Below are positions 50,765 to 59,498 of a DNA stretch of 64,000 bases, one piece after another. The notes under the pieces are model-generated. The model was not told the origin of the DNA. It saw nothing but the letters and a program-made list of their open reading frames with translations, and searched no databases. The translations under genes were made by a program, and so were the position numbers. Source of the stretch: Coriobacteriaceae bacterium (GTDB lineage: Bacteria > Actinomycetota > Coriobacteriia > Coriobacteriales > Coriobacteriaceae); NCBI GenBank assembly GCA_902399975.1, contig CABOHA010000001.1:707397-771396 (forward strand). The letters are read 5' to 3'. How positions within the stretch are numbered: position 1 is the stretch's first letter; each line of letters starts with the position of its first letter.

Positions 50765-51889
50765 CTACGCCTCAGTCGGCTCCACGCCCAGTTCGTTGCG
50801 GACAAGCTCGAAGGCCGCGGCGATGGCCTTGTCCATGTCGTAGTACTTGTAGCCGCCCAGGCGTCCGGCAAAGATCACGTCGCCTTCCTGCGCCGCCAGC
50901 TCCTCGTACTGCTTGTAGAGGGCCTCGTTCTTGGCATCGTTGATGGGGTAGTAGGGCTCGTCGCCGGGCTTCCAGTCCGCCGGGTACTCGCGCGTGATGA
51001 CGGTCTTCTCCTGCGTGCCGAACTCGAAGTGCTTGTGCTCGATGATGCGCGTGTAGGGGACCTCGCGCTCGGTGTAGTTGACCACGGCAACGCCCTGGTG
51101 GTCCTGCTCGTCGAGCGTCTCGGTCTCAAAGCGCAGGCTACGGTACTCGAGCGTGCCCAGCTTAAAGTCGTAGAACGCGTCGATGGGGCCGCAGTAGATC
51201 GTCTTGGCGGCGATGTCGGGCTCGGCGGCGGCCAGCTCCTTGTACTCCACGCCGCAGCGCACCTCGACGCCCTCGAGCATGTTGGCGACCATCTTGGTGT
51301 AGCCGCCCATGGGGATGCCCTGGTAGCGGTCGTTGAAGTAGTTGTTGTCGTAGGTGAAGCGGCAGGGGAGGCGCTTGATGATGCTTGCGGGCAGGTCCTT
51401 GCAATCACGGCCCCACTGCTTCTCGGTGTAGCCCTTCACGAGCGTCTCGAAGATGTCGCGGCCGACGAGCGACAGCGCCTGCTCCTCGAGGTTCTGCGGC
51501 TCTCCGATGTTCTCGGCGGCCACCTGCTCGGCGATCTTGGTGCGGGCGTCTGCTGGCGTGACGACGCCCGGCCACATCTTGGCGAAGGTGTTCATGTTGA
51601 AGGGCATGTTGTACATGTTGCCGTGGAAGTTGGCTACCGGCGAGTTGACGTAGTTGTTGAACTCGGCGAAGCGGTTGACGTAGTCCCAGACGTCCTTCAT
51701 GGAGGTGTGGAAGATGTGGGCGCCGTAACGGTGGACCTGGATGCCCTCGACGTCCTCGGTGTAGATGTTGCCGGCGATGTGGTCGCGGCGGTCGATGACC
51801 AGGACCGACTTGCCGGCGCGCTTGGCGGCGTTGGCGAAGACGGCGCCAGAGAGGCCGGCGCCGACGACTAGGTAATCGTACTGGGACAT
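50765..51889 (-). CDS. glf: UDP-galactopyranose mutase
   Basis: A 374-residue flavoenzyme converting UDP-galactopyranose to UDP-galactofuranose. FAD-binding YDYLVVGAGLSGAVFA at the N-terminus, RRDHIAGNIYTEDVEG, and HRYGAHIFHTSMKDVWDYVNRF are diagnostic, as are EKQWGRDCKDLPASIIKRLP, GPIDAFYDF and FAGRLGGYKYYDMDKAI. The ATG at 51889 follows AAGGAG. It supplies the donor for the several galactofuranosyltransferases in this window, although it stands apart from them. GC-rich host-like codon use suggests that it belongs to the older part of the locus. Confidence 0.95.
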   Translation of the reverse strand: MSQYDYLVVGAGLSGAVFANAAKRAGKSVLVIDRRDHIAGNIYTEDVEGIQVHRYGAHIFHTSMKDVWDYVNRFAEFNNYVNSPVANFHGNMYNMPFNMNTFAKMWPGVVTPADARTKIAEQVAAENIGEPQNLEEQALSLVGRDIFETLVKGYTEKQWGRDCKDLPASIIKRLPCRFTYDNNYFNDRYQGIPMGGYTKMVANMLEGVEVRCGVEYKELAAAEPDIAAKTIYCGPIDAFYDFKLGTLEYRSLRFETETLDEQDHQGVAVVNYTEREVPYTRIIEHKHFEFGTQEKTVITREYPADWKPGDEPYYPINDAKNEALYKQYEELAAQEGDVIFAGRLGGYKYYDMDKAIAAAFELVRNELGVEPTEA

Positions 51890-51932
51890 GGATATGCTCC
51901 TTTGTATGTCAATTGGACAGCTACTTAAGCTT

Positions 51933-51963
51933 TGGGACAAACAAACCTGATTATTTAGTCCCA
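51933..51963. repeat. 31-bp palindrome, third copy of the suf-upstream element
   Basis: TGGGACAAACAAACCTGATT at its left end and TAGTCCCA at its right define a 31-base imperfect palindrome. It matches the element at 8562-8592 in length, centre (AAACCTG) and upstream flank (ACTTAAG-x-TTTGGGAC). It lies between glf and aroQ, upstream of glf. The shared flank argues for a dispersed repeat. Confidence 0.7.
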
Positions 51964-51967
51964 TGGA

Positions 51968-52405
51968 TTAGTGTAGCAGATACTCTTTCAGCAGCTCCAA
52001 CGCGTGGGCGTAGCCTTGGAGGCCTTCGCCAGTGATAGTGGCGAAGCAGGCTAGGCGTGCATAGCTCACCTGGCGGAAGTCCTCGCGCGTCTCTACGGCG
52101 CTGATGTGCACCTCGACGGCCGGGATGGCGACGGCTTTGAGCGCATCGAGGATCGCCACGCTCGTGTGCGTGTAGGCCGCCGGGTTGATGACGATGCCGT
52201 CGACCTTGCCGTAGGCCTCCTGGATCTTGTCGACGATGCTGCCCTCGTGGTTAGACTGGAAGACATCGACCTCGTCGAAGCCCTGTGCAGCGCCCGCTTC
52301 CTGGCAAATCTGCACTAAGCGGTCGTAGTTGTCGCTGCCATAGATGCCCGGCTCGCGAATGCCGAGCATGTTGAGGTTGGGGCCGTTGATGACGAGTGCT
52401 TTCAT
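51968..52405 (-). CDS. aroQ: Type II 3-dehydroquinate dehydratase
   Basis: A 145-residue type II dehydroquinase: KALVINGPNLNMLGIREPGIYG (with the catalytic Tyr), VDVFQSNHEGSIVDKIQEA, GIVINPAAYTHTSVAILDAL (catalytic His), and VEVHISAVETREDFR. It dehydrates 3-dehydroquinate to 3-dehydroshikimate in the shikimate pathway. Last gene of the aromatic operon, about 100 nt after aroEK and separated from it by a terminator-like hairpin, so its expression may be reduced or independent. Confidence 0.95.
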   Translation of the reverse strand: MKALVINGPNLNMLGIREPGIYGSDNYDRLVQICQEAGAAQGFDEVDVFQSNHEGSIVDKIQEAYGKVDGIVINPAAYTHTSVAILDALKAVAIPAVEVHISAVETREDFRQVSYARLACFATITGEGLQGYAHALELLKEYLLH

Positions 52406-52470
52406 GGTTGCTTCCTTTGCGGTTGGTTGGCGTGGCTGGCCATGCGATCTTCGGCGTTTGCCCAGATAAA

Positions 52471-52505
52471 ACCTGTCAAAATAAACCTGTCCCTTTTTGG
52501 CAGGT
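52471..52505 (-). terminator. Terminator-like hairpin between aroEK and aroQ
   Basis: An 11-bp stem (ACCTGTCAAAA, 52471-52481, with TTTTGGCAGGT, 52495-52505; one G-T pair) begins at the aroEK stop codon. On the minus strand it is followed by TTTTATC. Its centre (AAACCTGT) resembles the centre of the 31-bp palindromes although its arms differ. It may cause partial termination before aroQ. Confidence 0.6.
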
Positions 52506-53743
52506 TAGAGGGTGTCGAGGAGGGCTTGGGCGGTGTTGGCGGCGCAATCGCGTGAGTCGATGATGTAGTCGGCCCAGGCGCGGTAGCGTGGCATGCGCTG
52601 CTTGGCCAGCTTGTCGATGCCATCGCGGGCGGTGATGGGGCGACCCTTGTGGGCGAGTTCGTCGAGCTTACGGTTGAGCATCACGATCTGGCTGTTCTGG
52701 TGCAGCAGCGGGTAGTTCTCGTCGCGTGTGACCACGCCGCCGCCGGTGGAGAGCACCAGGCCGCTGCGCTTGGAGATGTCGGCCAGCGCAGCCGTCTCCT
52801 GTTCGCGGAAGGCCGCCTCGCCGCGCTCGACGATAAAGTCGGCACAGGGCATGCCCAGACGCTCCTCGAGCGCGCGATCCAAGTCGATGTGCTCGCGACC
52901 CGTGAGCTGGGCGATCTGCTCGCCCACGCGGGTCTTGCCCGAGCCCGGCATGCCAATCAGCGCGATGTTCTGCTCGCGGCGGGACAGACGCTCCGTTACG
53001 TCCAAGATACGCTTGCGCGGGGTAGCTTGGCCGGTGTAACGCTCTACAGCCTGTGCCGCCTGGGCAACAAGCATGAGCAGGCCGCCGATGCAGGGGATGC
53101 CGCGGCGCTCGGCCTCGAGCATCAGACCCGTGCGGGCGGGGTTGTAGACAATGTCGATGACGCCCTCGAGCGCATCGAGGCCTTCGAGCGTGCAGGGAGC
53201 GTCGGGGCAGTGGGGGAACATACCGGCGGGCGTGCAGTTGACGAGCAGCGTTGCATCGGACTGCTGAGCGATGTTGCTGTAATTGACCTCGCTCGTGCGA
53301 CCCACGGGTACGACGATGGCACCCAGATCTCCGAGCACCATACTGGCCGTAGTACCCGCGCCACCGGTGGCACCGAGCACGAGGGCCTTCTTGCCGGCAA
53401 CCTCTACGCCCAACTCCTCAACTAGGCACTGAAAACCGAAATAGTCAGTGTTGTCACCGCGCAGGCGGCCGTCGGGCAAGCGTGTGATGGTGTTAACGTT
53501 GCCCATGCGCTCGGCCAGCGGGCTCAGCTCGTCCAGGTATTCCATGACGGCGCGTTTGTAGGGGATGGTCACGTTGGTGCCTTCCCATTCGTTACCCGTC
53601 ATAAAAGCCTCAAGATCTTCGGGCTCGCGCTCAAATCGCACGTACTCAAGCCCAGCGAGCTCTTTGTAGATGGTCGGGGTGTAGCTGTGGCCCAGCACAC
53701 GGCCCAGCACGCCGTAGGGACGGGTTGCGGCGGTATCGGTCAT
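52505..53743 (-). CDS. aroE: Shikimate dehydrogenase-shikimate kinase fusion (AroE-AroK)
   Basis: A 412-residue two-domain protein. Residues 1-245 are AroE: LGHSYTPTIYKELAG, GTNVTIPYKRAVMEYLDEL (catalytic Lys), GDNTDYFGF, and the NADP site VLGATGGAGTTASM. Residues about 253-412 are shikimate kinase: P-loop ALIGMPGSGKTRVGEQIA, HIDLDRALEERLG, STGGGVVTRDENYPLL. It thus carries out two consecutive steps, dehydroshikimate to shikimate to shikimate-3-phosphate. The shikimate-binding SLSP motif is SYTP here, a mild variation. It starts directly after the pheA stop. Confidence 0.93.
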   Translation of the reverse strand: MTDTAATRPYGVLGRVLGHSYTPTIYKELAGLEYVRFEREPEDLEAFMTGNEWEGTNVTIPYKRAVMEYLDELSPLAERMGNVNTITRLPDGRLRGDNTDYFGFQCLVEELGVEVAGKKALVLGATGGAGTTASMVLGDLGAIVVPVGRTSEVNYSNIAQQSDATLLVNCTPAGMFPHCPDAPCTLEGLDALEGVIDIVYNPARTGLMLEAERRGIPCIGGLLMLVAQAAQAVERYTGQATPRKRILDVTERLSRREQNIALIGMPGSGKTRVGEQIAQLTGREHIDLDRALEERLGMPCADFIVERGEAAFREQETAALADISKRSGLVLSTGGGVVTRDENYPLLHQNSQIVMLNRKLDELAHKGRPITARDGIDKLAKQRMPRYRAWADYIIDSRDCAANTAQALLDTL

Positions 53744-54889
53744 CTAGAGCACCTCCGTGTAGCTGCCAAAGTAGGTGAAGCTCTCGCACACGTCATCGAT
53801 GGAGTCGAGCAAGTCGTCGAGGGCCTTGCTGCCAAATGGGCAGTCCAGATCAAAGTAGAACATAAACTCAAAGTCGCGGCCGGGGATAGGACGGCTCTCG
53901 AGCTTGATGAGGTTGATGTTGAGCGCATAGAAGCGCTCGAGCACGCGATAGAGGGCGCCCGGCTCGTTGGCTGTGGTGATCATGAGCGAGGTGCGGTTGG
54001 CGCCGGGGTAGACGCGCGGCTCGCGGCTGATGACGACGAAGCGTGTGTAGTTGTTGTCCGAGTCCTGAATGTTGGGCTCCAGCACCTCCAAGCCGTAGAG
54101 CGCCGCGCAACTGCGCGAGGCGATGGCGGCGACGTCGGTGCGCTCGGAGTTGGCGACCATCTCGGCCGACATGGCCGTGTTGAGATACTTGGTGGCGTGC
54201 AGGTCGTGCGCCTCGATAAAGCCGGCGCATTGCGCGATGGCCTGACCGTGGCTGTAGACCTCACGAACATCCTGCAGCTTGGTGCCGGGCTTGACGAGCA
54301 GGTTGTGGTCGATCTTGAGGCGCAGCGAGCGCACGATGTGGAAGTCGAACTGTGCGAGCAGGTCGTAGACCGCGTTGACCGAGCCCGCGGTGGAGTTTTC
54401 GATGGGCAGTACGCCAAACTCGCAGAATCCGTCGCGCACAGCGCGCATGACACCTTCGAAGGTGTCGAAGAACGCGATATCGGGCACGTCGAAGAGTTTG
54501 CACGCGGCGATCTGGCTGTAGGCGCCCTCAACGCCCTGGCAGGCGACGCTGGCAGTCTGGGGGAAGGGCGTGTCGAAGGCCTCGGCAGTGGCGTGGGCCT
54601 TTTGCGAGACCGTGATGCCCTTGAGTTCGTTGATATAGCGCTGCTGCTCGGCCTTGCTCATGCTCATGAGGAGGCGGAACAGCGCGATGGTCTGCGCCTC
54701 GTAGCGCTCGGGCGCGCGACCGGCAAGGTTGTTGAGCTTGGAGCGCTCGCGGGCGGGGTCAAAGACGGCCTTGCCCATCTCGATCTTTGATTTGGCGACC
54801 TCGGTGGCAATGTCCATGCGCTCGACAAAGCTGTTGAGGAGCGTGGTGTCGATGCCATCGATGGTCTGGCGGATGTCAGCAAGGTCCAT
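53744..54889 (-). CDS. pheA: Chorismate mutase-prephenate dehydratase (P-protein)
   Basis: A 381-residue P-protein. Residues 1-85 are a chorismate mutase of the AroQ helical type (LADIRQTIDGIDTTLLNSFVERMDIATEVAKSK). Residues about 105-285 are prephenate dehydratase (ACQGVEGAYSQIAACKLF, FGVLPIENSTAGSVNAVYDLL, and the NYTRF catalytic segment). Residues 295-375 are an ACT domain (EPGALYRVLERFYALNINLIKLESRP), whose GALxxxL and ESRP motifs bind phenylalanine for feedback inhibition. It makes phenylpyruvate from chorismate. The ATG at 54889 follows AAAGGGGTCCCT. A large perfect palindrome lies just upstream. Confidence 0.94.
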   Translation of the reverse strand: MDLADIRQTIDGIDTTLLNSFVERMDIATEVAKSKIEMGKAVFDPARERSKLNNLAGRAPERYEAQTIALFRLLMSMSKAEQQRYINELKGITVSQKAHATAEAFDTPFPQTASVACQGVEGAYSQIAACKLFDVPDIAFFDTFEGVMRAVRDGFCEFGVLPIENSTAGSVNAVYDLLAQFDFHIVRSLRLKIDHNLLVKPGTKLQDVREVYSHGQAIAQCAGFIEAHDLHATKYLNTAMSAEMVANSERTDVAAIASRSCAALYGLEVLEPNIQDSDNNYTRFVVISREPRVYPGANRTSLMITTANEPGALYRVLERFYALNINLIKLESRPIPGRDFEFMFYFDLDCPFGSKALDDLLDSIDDVCESFTYFGSYTEVL

Positions 54890-54910
54890 AGGGACCCCTT
54901 TCACGTGTCG

Positions 54911-54986
54911 GTGATTTTTCTGGGACGGGGATTAAAAAATCATTGTGTACTTAATGATTTTTTAATCCCCGTCCCAGAAAAATCAC
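54911..54986. repeat. Perfect 34-bp inverted repeat between aroC and pheA
   Basis: The left arm (54911-54944, GTGATTTTTCTGGGACGGGG then ATTAAAAAATCATT) is matched base for base by the right arm (54953-54986) around an 8-nt loop, GTGTACTT. Neither end shows a T-run suited to a simple terminator, but internal T/A runs occur in both arms. It sits inside the aro operon, 22 bases before the pheA start codon and 40 after the aroC stop. It may be a repeat element or an RNA processing/attenuation structure. Confidence 0.85.
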
Positions 54987-55025
54987 TGGGTGGGCGTGGG
55001 GGCCGGAGTTAGCCCCCAGAGATTT

Positions 55026-56123
55026 TTAGAGCTGGGCGGCGTCCTCGAGGAGGGCGTCCCAGATCGCGAGGGCGGCGGCTGCCTCGGCTACGGGGACGGC
55101 GCGCGGGACGATGCAGGGATCGTGGCGGCCGTGGACCGAGAGCTCGGCATTTTCCATAGCGTCCATGTCCACCGTCTGCTGCTCGCGGCCAATCGAGGGC
55201 GTCGGCTTTACGGCCATGCGCCACATGACGGGCGCTCCGGTCGAAATACCGCCCAGGATGCCGCCGGCGTTATTGGACTCGACCTCGATCTCGCCGGTCT
55301 CGGCATCGATGCGATACGGATCGTTGTTCTCGCTGCCGCGCATGGCGGCCACGGCAAAGCCCATGCCAAACTCCATGCCCTTTACGGCGGGAATCCCGAA
55401 CGCGATTTGAGCGATGCGGTTCTCGATGCCATCGAACATGGGGTCGCCGATGCCCGCGGGAAGCCCGTAAATGCCGCACTCCACGATGCCGCCGATGCTG
55501 TCGAGTTCGTCGCGCGCGGCTAGGATCTCCTCGCGCATGCGGCCGGCTGCGGCGGCGTCAATGCACGGCAGATCGTTCGTAAGGATCGCCTTGCGGTCGG
55601 CCTCGCGATAGACCATATCGTCCATCGGCAGGTCGGAGATGCCGCCGATCTGCGCGACGTGCGCCATGACCTGAATGCCGCGGGCCTCGAGTGCCTGCAG
55701 CGCAATGCCGCCGGCGATGCACAGGGGTGCTGTTAGGCGGCCGGAGAAATGCCCGCCACCAGCGACATCGTGCATGTTGTGATACTTCACACGCGCCGGG
55801 TAATCGGCATGTCCCGGACGGGGCTTGCGGCGCAGTTCGGAGTAATCCTTGGAGCGCGTGTTGGTGTTCTCGATAATCGCGGCGATGGGCGCGCCGGTGG
55901 TATGTCCATCGACAACACCGGCGATGATGTGGACGGCATCGGCCTCGCGACGCTTGGTCGCGGTCTCGTCGCGACCGGGGGCGCGACGGTCGAGGAAGGC
56001 CTGCAGCTTCTCCTGGTCCACGGCGATGCCCGCCGGGATGCCATCGAGCGAGCAGCCGATAGCGGGGGAGTGCGACTGGCCGAAGATGCTTAAGTGCAAG
56101 ACGTTGCCAAAGGTCGAGGACAT
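55026..56123 (-). CDS. aroC: Chorismate synthase
   Basis: A 365-residue chorismate synthase, converting EPSP to chorismate with reduced FMN. Start MSSTFGNVLHLSIFGQSHSPAIGC matches the family's opening; RRPGRDETATKRREAD-like segment, RPGHADYPARVKYHNMHDVAGGGHFSGRLTA and NNAGGILGGISTGAPV are diagnostic. A GAGGAGGAATAAC leader precedes the ATG at 56123, which lies next to the aroA stop. Final enzyme of the common pathway, feeding pheA and tyrA. Confidence 0.96.
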   Translation of the reverse strand: MSSTFGNVLHLSIFGQSHSPAIGCSLDGIPAGIAVDQEKLQAFLDRRAPGRDETATKRREADAVHIIAGVVDGHTTGAPIAAIIENTNTRSKDYSELRRKPRPGHADYPARVKYHNMHDVAGGGHFSGRLTAPLCIAGGIALQALEARGIQVMAHVAQIGGISDLPMDDMVYREADRKAILTNDLPCIDAAAAGRMREEILAARDELDSIGGIVECGIYGLPAGIGDPMFDGIENRIAQIAFGIPAVKGMEFGMGFAVAAMRGSENNDPYRIDAETGEIEVESNNAGGILGGISTGAPVMWRMAVKPTPSIGREQQTVDMDAMENAELSVHGRHDPCIVPRAVPVAEAAAALAIWDALLEDAAQL

Positions 56124-56124
56124 G

Positions 56125-57444
56125 TTATTCCTCCTCGAGTGTGACCTTGCCGCCCAGCAGGCGGTAGTGGTCGAAGAAATCGGGATAGGACTTGTTGACC
56201 GCTTCGGCGCCGTGAATCACGACCTCGCCGGTGGCACGGCTCGCGGCAATGGCGGCCATCATGGCGATTCGGTGGTCGTTGTGCGAATCGACCTCGCCGC
56301 CGGTAAAGGCATCGACACCCTTGATGATGAGGTCATCGCCGGCAATGCGCACCTGCGCGCCCAATGCGGTGAGCTCGCGGGTGGTGGTGACCAAGCGGTC
56401 GGATTCCTTGATGCGCAGACGGGCGCAATCGCGGATGAATGTGCGGCCTTGCGCCAGCGATGCCACGGCCGAGATGACGGGCACCAGGTCGGGGATGTCG
56501 TGGGCACTCATCTCAAAGCCGGCGAGCTTGTCGGACTGCACGGTGGCGGCGTTGGTGGAGCGCACGATGCGGGCGCCAAAGCGCGAAAGCGCGGCGAGCA
56601 CGTTTCGGTCGCCCTGCGCGGAGCTCAGGGATACGCCCTCGACGGTGATGGGGTCGGTGCCGATAGCACCGGCGCACAGCCAAAAGGCGGCGTTGGACCA
56701 GTCGCCCTCGACGGCTACGCTGCCGGGCGTGCGGTACGAGCCGCTGCTCACGCGGAAGTTCGTGACCTCGGGCTGGCCGTCCTTGGCGGGGATGCGCTCG
56801 ACGTTGACCTCGACGCCGAAGGCCTTCATGGCCTGGATCGTCAGGTTGATGTAGGGGCGGCTCTCGATAAGGCCGCATACCTGCACGCAGGAGGGCTGAG
56901 CGAGCAACGGGGCTGCCAGCAGCAGGCCCGAGATGTACTGCGAGCTCACGTTGCCCGGCAGCACAAAGGTGCCTGGGCGCATGCGTCCGCTCGTCTTGAG
57001 CGGAAAACCGCCCAGACCCTGTAGGTCGCAGCCGGCGGCGATGATCTCGTCCGAGAGCGGGGAGAGCGGGCGGGCGCCCAGGCGGCCCTGGCCTACGAAG
57101 GTGGCATCCGCACCCAGCGCGCAGGCGACAGGCAGCATAAAGCGCAGCGTGGAGCCACTTTCACCGCAATCGAGCGTGCCGCCGGCAAGGGCCTTGAGCA
57201 GGCCAAACTCAACACTCTTCATGGTGGGGTGGACCTGGAAGCCGTCCTCGACGGTCTCGATGCGAGCACCCAGGGCCGTAAGGCAACGCACCGTGGCCTC
57301 GATGTCGGCGCAGGTAGTGTTGCAGGTGACGTGCGTCTCGCCGTTGGCAAGCGCAGCGCAGATGATGAGGCGATGCGCCATCGACTTGGACGCGATGGCG
57401 GGAACGGTGCCCTTGAGCGGGGACGGGGTGATGCGGGCTAGCAT
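56125..57444 (-). CDS. aroA: 3-phosphoshikimate 1-carboxyvinyltransferase (EPSP synthase)
   Basis: A 439-residue EPSP synthase joining PEP and shikimate-3-phosphate. The N-terminus has VPAIASKSMAHRLIICAALANGET (phosphate-binding Lys-Ser), LDCGESGSTLRFMLPVACALG (the SGSTLRF block), and the C-terminal RIKESDRLVTTTRELTALGAQV and DSHNDHRIAMMAAIAAS (Arg and Asp-His pairs). The Gly region that binds PEP reads LDCGESGST. Its start overlaps the aroB stop by 7 nt. All catalytic blocks look intact. Confidence 0.96.
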   Translation of the reverse strand: MLARITPSPLKGTVPAIASKSMAHRLIICAALANGETHVTCNTTCADIEATVRCLTALGARIETVEDGFQVHPTMKSVEFGLLKALAGGTLDCGESGSTLRFMLPVACALGADATFVGQGRLGARPLSPLSDEIIAAGCDLQGLGGFPLKTSGRMRPGTFVLPGNVSSQYISGLLLAAPLLAQPSCVQVCGLIESRPYINLTIQAMKAFGVEVNVERIPAKDGQPEVTNFRVSSGSYRTPGSVAVEGDWSNAAFWLCAGAIGTDPITVEGVSLSSAQGDRNVLAALSRFGARIVRSTNAATVQSDKLAGFEMSAHDIPDLVPVISAVASLAQGRTFIRDCARLRIKESDRLVTTTRELTALGAQVRIAGDDLIIKGVDAFTGGEVDSHNDHRIAMMAAIAASRATGEVVIHGAEAVNKSYPDFFDHYRLLGGKVTLEEE

Positions 57445-58544
57445 GCGGATGCGTCTCCCTTCTGGTCGAGGCCCTCGGCAATGAGTTCGTGGAAAGTGGA
57501 AAGCGGCGTGCGGTCGATGCTGCAGCGGCCAATGCCGTGCGGAATCACCAGGTCGATGGTGTCGCCCGCGCGCTTCTTGTCGTGGAGCGCCTCGGCAAAG
57601 ACGGCATCGGCGGAAAGCTCGCAGCGGGTCTTGAGGCCATGGCGGGCGCAGAGCTCCTCAATACGACCGGGCAGTGCGGCATCGCAGACGCCGTGCAGGG
57701 CCGCGGCGCGCGTGATGATGCCCATGCCGATCGACACGCAGTTGCCGTGTCCGAGCTCAAAGTGCTCGCAGGCCTCGACGGCGTGTCCAGCGCTGTGCCC
57801 AAAGTTAAGCAGCTTGCGCTGGTTGGTCTCGCGCTCGTCGGCAACGACCACGGCGCGTTTGATATCGATATTGCGGGCGATGATGAGCGCCACGCGGGCG
57901 ACATCGCGGTTAAGCAGCTCCAGCGTGAGCGGGGTCTTCTCGAGCTCGGTGAAGAGTTCCGGATCGGCGATCACGGCGTGTTTGACGACCTCACCGCATC
58001 CGTCGGCGAATTGCTCGGGCGTGAGGGTGGCAAGGCATCCAACATCGGCGATAACAACACTCGGCTGCCAGAAGGCGCCCGCGAGGTTTTTACCGGCAGC
58101 CAGGTCGATGGCGGTCTTGCCGCCCACCGACGAATCCACCATGGCGAGCAGACTCGTGGGGATCTGCACAAACTTACAGCCGCGCATGTAGGTGGCGGCC
58201 ACAAAGCCGGCCACGTCGCCCACGACGCCGCCGCCGAGCGCCACGATCACGTCGGAGCGCGAAAGCTCATGCTCGGCCACAAACTCCAAGATGTTGATGT
58301 AGGTCTCTGCGCGCTTGTGTGCCTCGCCGGCCTCGAAGGTGTAGATGCTTACCTCGTAGCCTGACGCCTCCAGGCTCTGTTTGACAGGCATCTGGTAGAG
58401 CGGACCCACGTTGGTGTCCGTCACGATGACGGCGCGAGTGCCTCCGGCGGTGGCGCGAGCGAGCGGTCCTGCCTGCTCCAGCAAAAACGTGCCCACGTGG
58501 ACCTGGTAGGGGCGTGCGGTGTCGATATCGATGGTAATCGCCAT
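57438..58544 (-). CDS. aroB: 3-dehydroquinate synthase
   Basis: A 368-residue, NAD-dependent, zinc enzyme that cyclises DAHP to 3-dehydroquinate. Motifs: VIVTDTNVGPLY, the NAD loop VIVALGGGVVGDVAGFVAATYMRG, QIPTSLLAMVDSSVGGKTAIDL, KNLAGAFWQPSVV, and the zinc-binding LLNFGHSAGHAVE histidines. Length fits the family. It overlaps aroA and follows tyrA by 36 nt. Confidence 0.96.
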   Translation of the reverse strand: MAITIDIDTARPYQVHVGTFLLEQAGPLARATAGGTRAVIVTDTNVGPLYQMPVKQSLEASGYEVSIYTFEAGEAHKRAETYINILEFVAEHELSRSDVIVALGGGVVGDVAGFVAATYMRGCKFVQIPTSLLAMVDSSVGGKTAIDLAAGKNLAGAFWQPSVVIADVGCLATLTPEQFADGCGEVVKHAVIADPELFTELEKTPLTLELLNRDVARVALIIARNIDIKRAVVVADERETNQRKLLNFGHSAGHAVEACEHFELGHGNCVSIGMGIITRAAALHGVCDAALPGRIEELCARHGLKTRCELSADAVFAEALHDKKRAGDTIDLVIPHGIGRCSIDRTPLSTFHELIAEGLDQKGDASAC

Positions 58545-58580
58545 AAGCTTCGGTCCTTTCGACCTGGCGTGATAGGTGGT

Positions 58581-59495
58581 CTAGTGGGAGGCCTCGTCGT
58601 CGAGTGCGCGCTTAATGCGGTCGCCCTCGGCAAGGAGATTCTCCAGATAGCGCTGGTCGCTGTCCTTGAGTGCACGGCTGTAGGCGCCAAGCGACTCGAT
58701 CAGATGGTCGATCTCGAAGGCGAGTGCGTCGGCGTCGTCGATCATGAGCTCGGACCACATTTGCGGGTTGAGGTGCGCCACGCGGGTGAGATCGCGGTAG
58801 CTACCGGCCGAAAAACCGTGGTGAACTTGGGCGGTCGGGCTTTTGACGTAGGCGTTTGATACCACGTGCGCGAGCTGGCTCGTAAAGGCGATGACGCGGT
58901 CGTGTTCGGCAGCGCTGGTCACGCTGAACTTGCCAAAGCCCAAGGGGCGTACCATCTCGCGCACCTGGCCCAAAAGTTCCAGCTTGAGCGCATCGTCCAC
59001 CGCGGGCGGCACGAGCACGAGCGGCGCGCCCTGGAACAGGTCGGCGCGGGAGTGCGCGTAGCCCGAGAACTGGGTGCCCGCCATGGGGTGCGCGCCCACA
59101 AAGTAAAAGCCGTGCTCGCGGGCAAGCTCAAAGGCGCGCTCGCACACAATGCCCTTGACGCCCACGGTGTCGATCACCACGGGACCCATGATGGCGTCGG
59201 TGTCGGTGGCGTCGGCGAGCGCCTGGGCGTGCGCCTCGAGCCACTCGATGCAGGCCTCGGGGTAGCAAGCCAGGACGATGATGTCGCATTCGCCGAGCGT
59301 CTCGTCGTTGAGCTCTCCGGCGACAGTGCCCATGCTGGCGGCCGTCATGACGTCGTCATCGGGGTCCCAGGCCAGCACGCGGACGCCCGCCTGCGCATAG
59401 CCGCGGGCAAAGCTGCCGCCAATGAGGCCCAGGCCCACGACGCCGGCGCACTTGGGGCCACCCTGGTTAACGCGCGCGTTTCTCACCGTACCCAT
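58581..59495 (-). CDS. tyrA: Prephenate dehydrogenase
   Basis: A 304-residue TyrA with an N-terminal NAD-binding fold (AGVVGLGLIGGSFARGYAQAGVRVLAWD), then FVGAHPMAGTQFSGYAHSRADLF, which carries the HPMAG catalytic His motif, and a helical dimerisation domain with FTSQLAHVVSNAYVKS and YRDLTRVAHLNPQMWSELM. No ACT domain, so allosteric control by tyrosine would need another means. A GGAG overlapping the aroF stop precedes its ATG. It oxidises prephenate to 4-hydroxyphenylpyruvate for tyrosine. Confidence 0.93.
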   Translation of the reverse strand: MGTVRNARVNQGGPKCAGVVGLGLIGGSFARGYAQAGVRVLAWDPDDDVMTAASMGTVAGELNDETLGECDIIVLACYPEACIEWLEAHAQALADATDTDAIMGPVVIDTVGVKGIVCERAFELAREHGFYFVGAHPMAGTQFSGYAHSRADLFQGAPLVLVPPAVDDALKLELLGQVREMVRPLGFGKFSVTSAAEHDRVIAFTSQLAHVVSNAYVKSPTAQVHHGFSAGSYRDLTRVAHLNPQMWSELMIDDADALAFEIDHLIESLGAYSRALKDSDQRYLENLLAEGDRIKRALDDEASH

Positions 59496-59498
59496 GGG

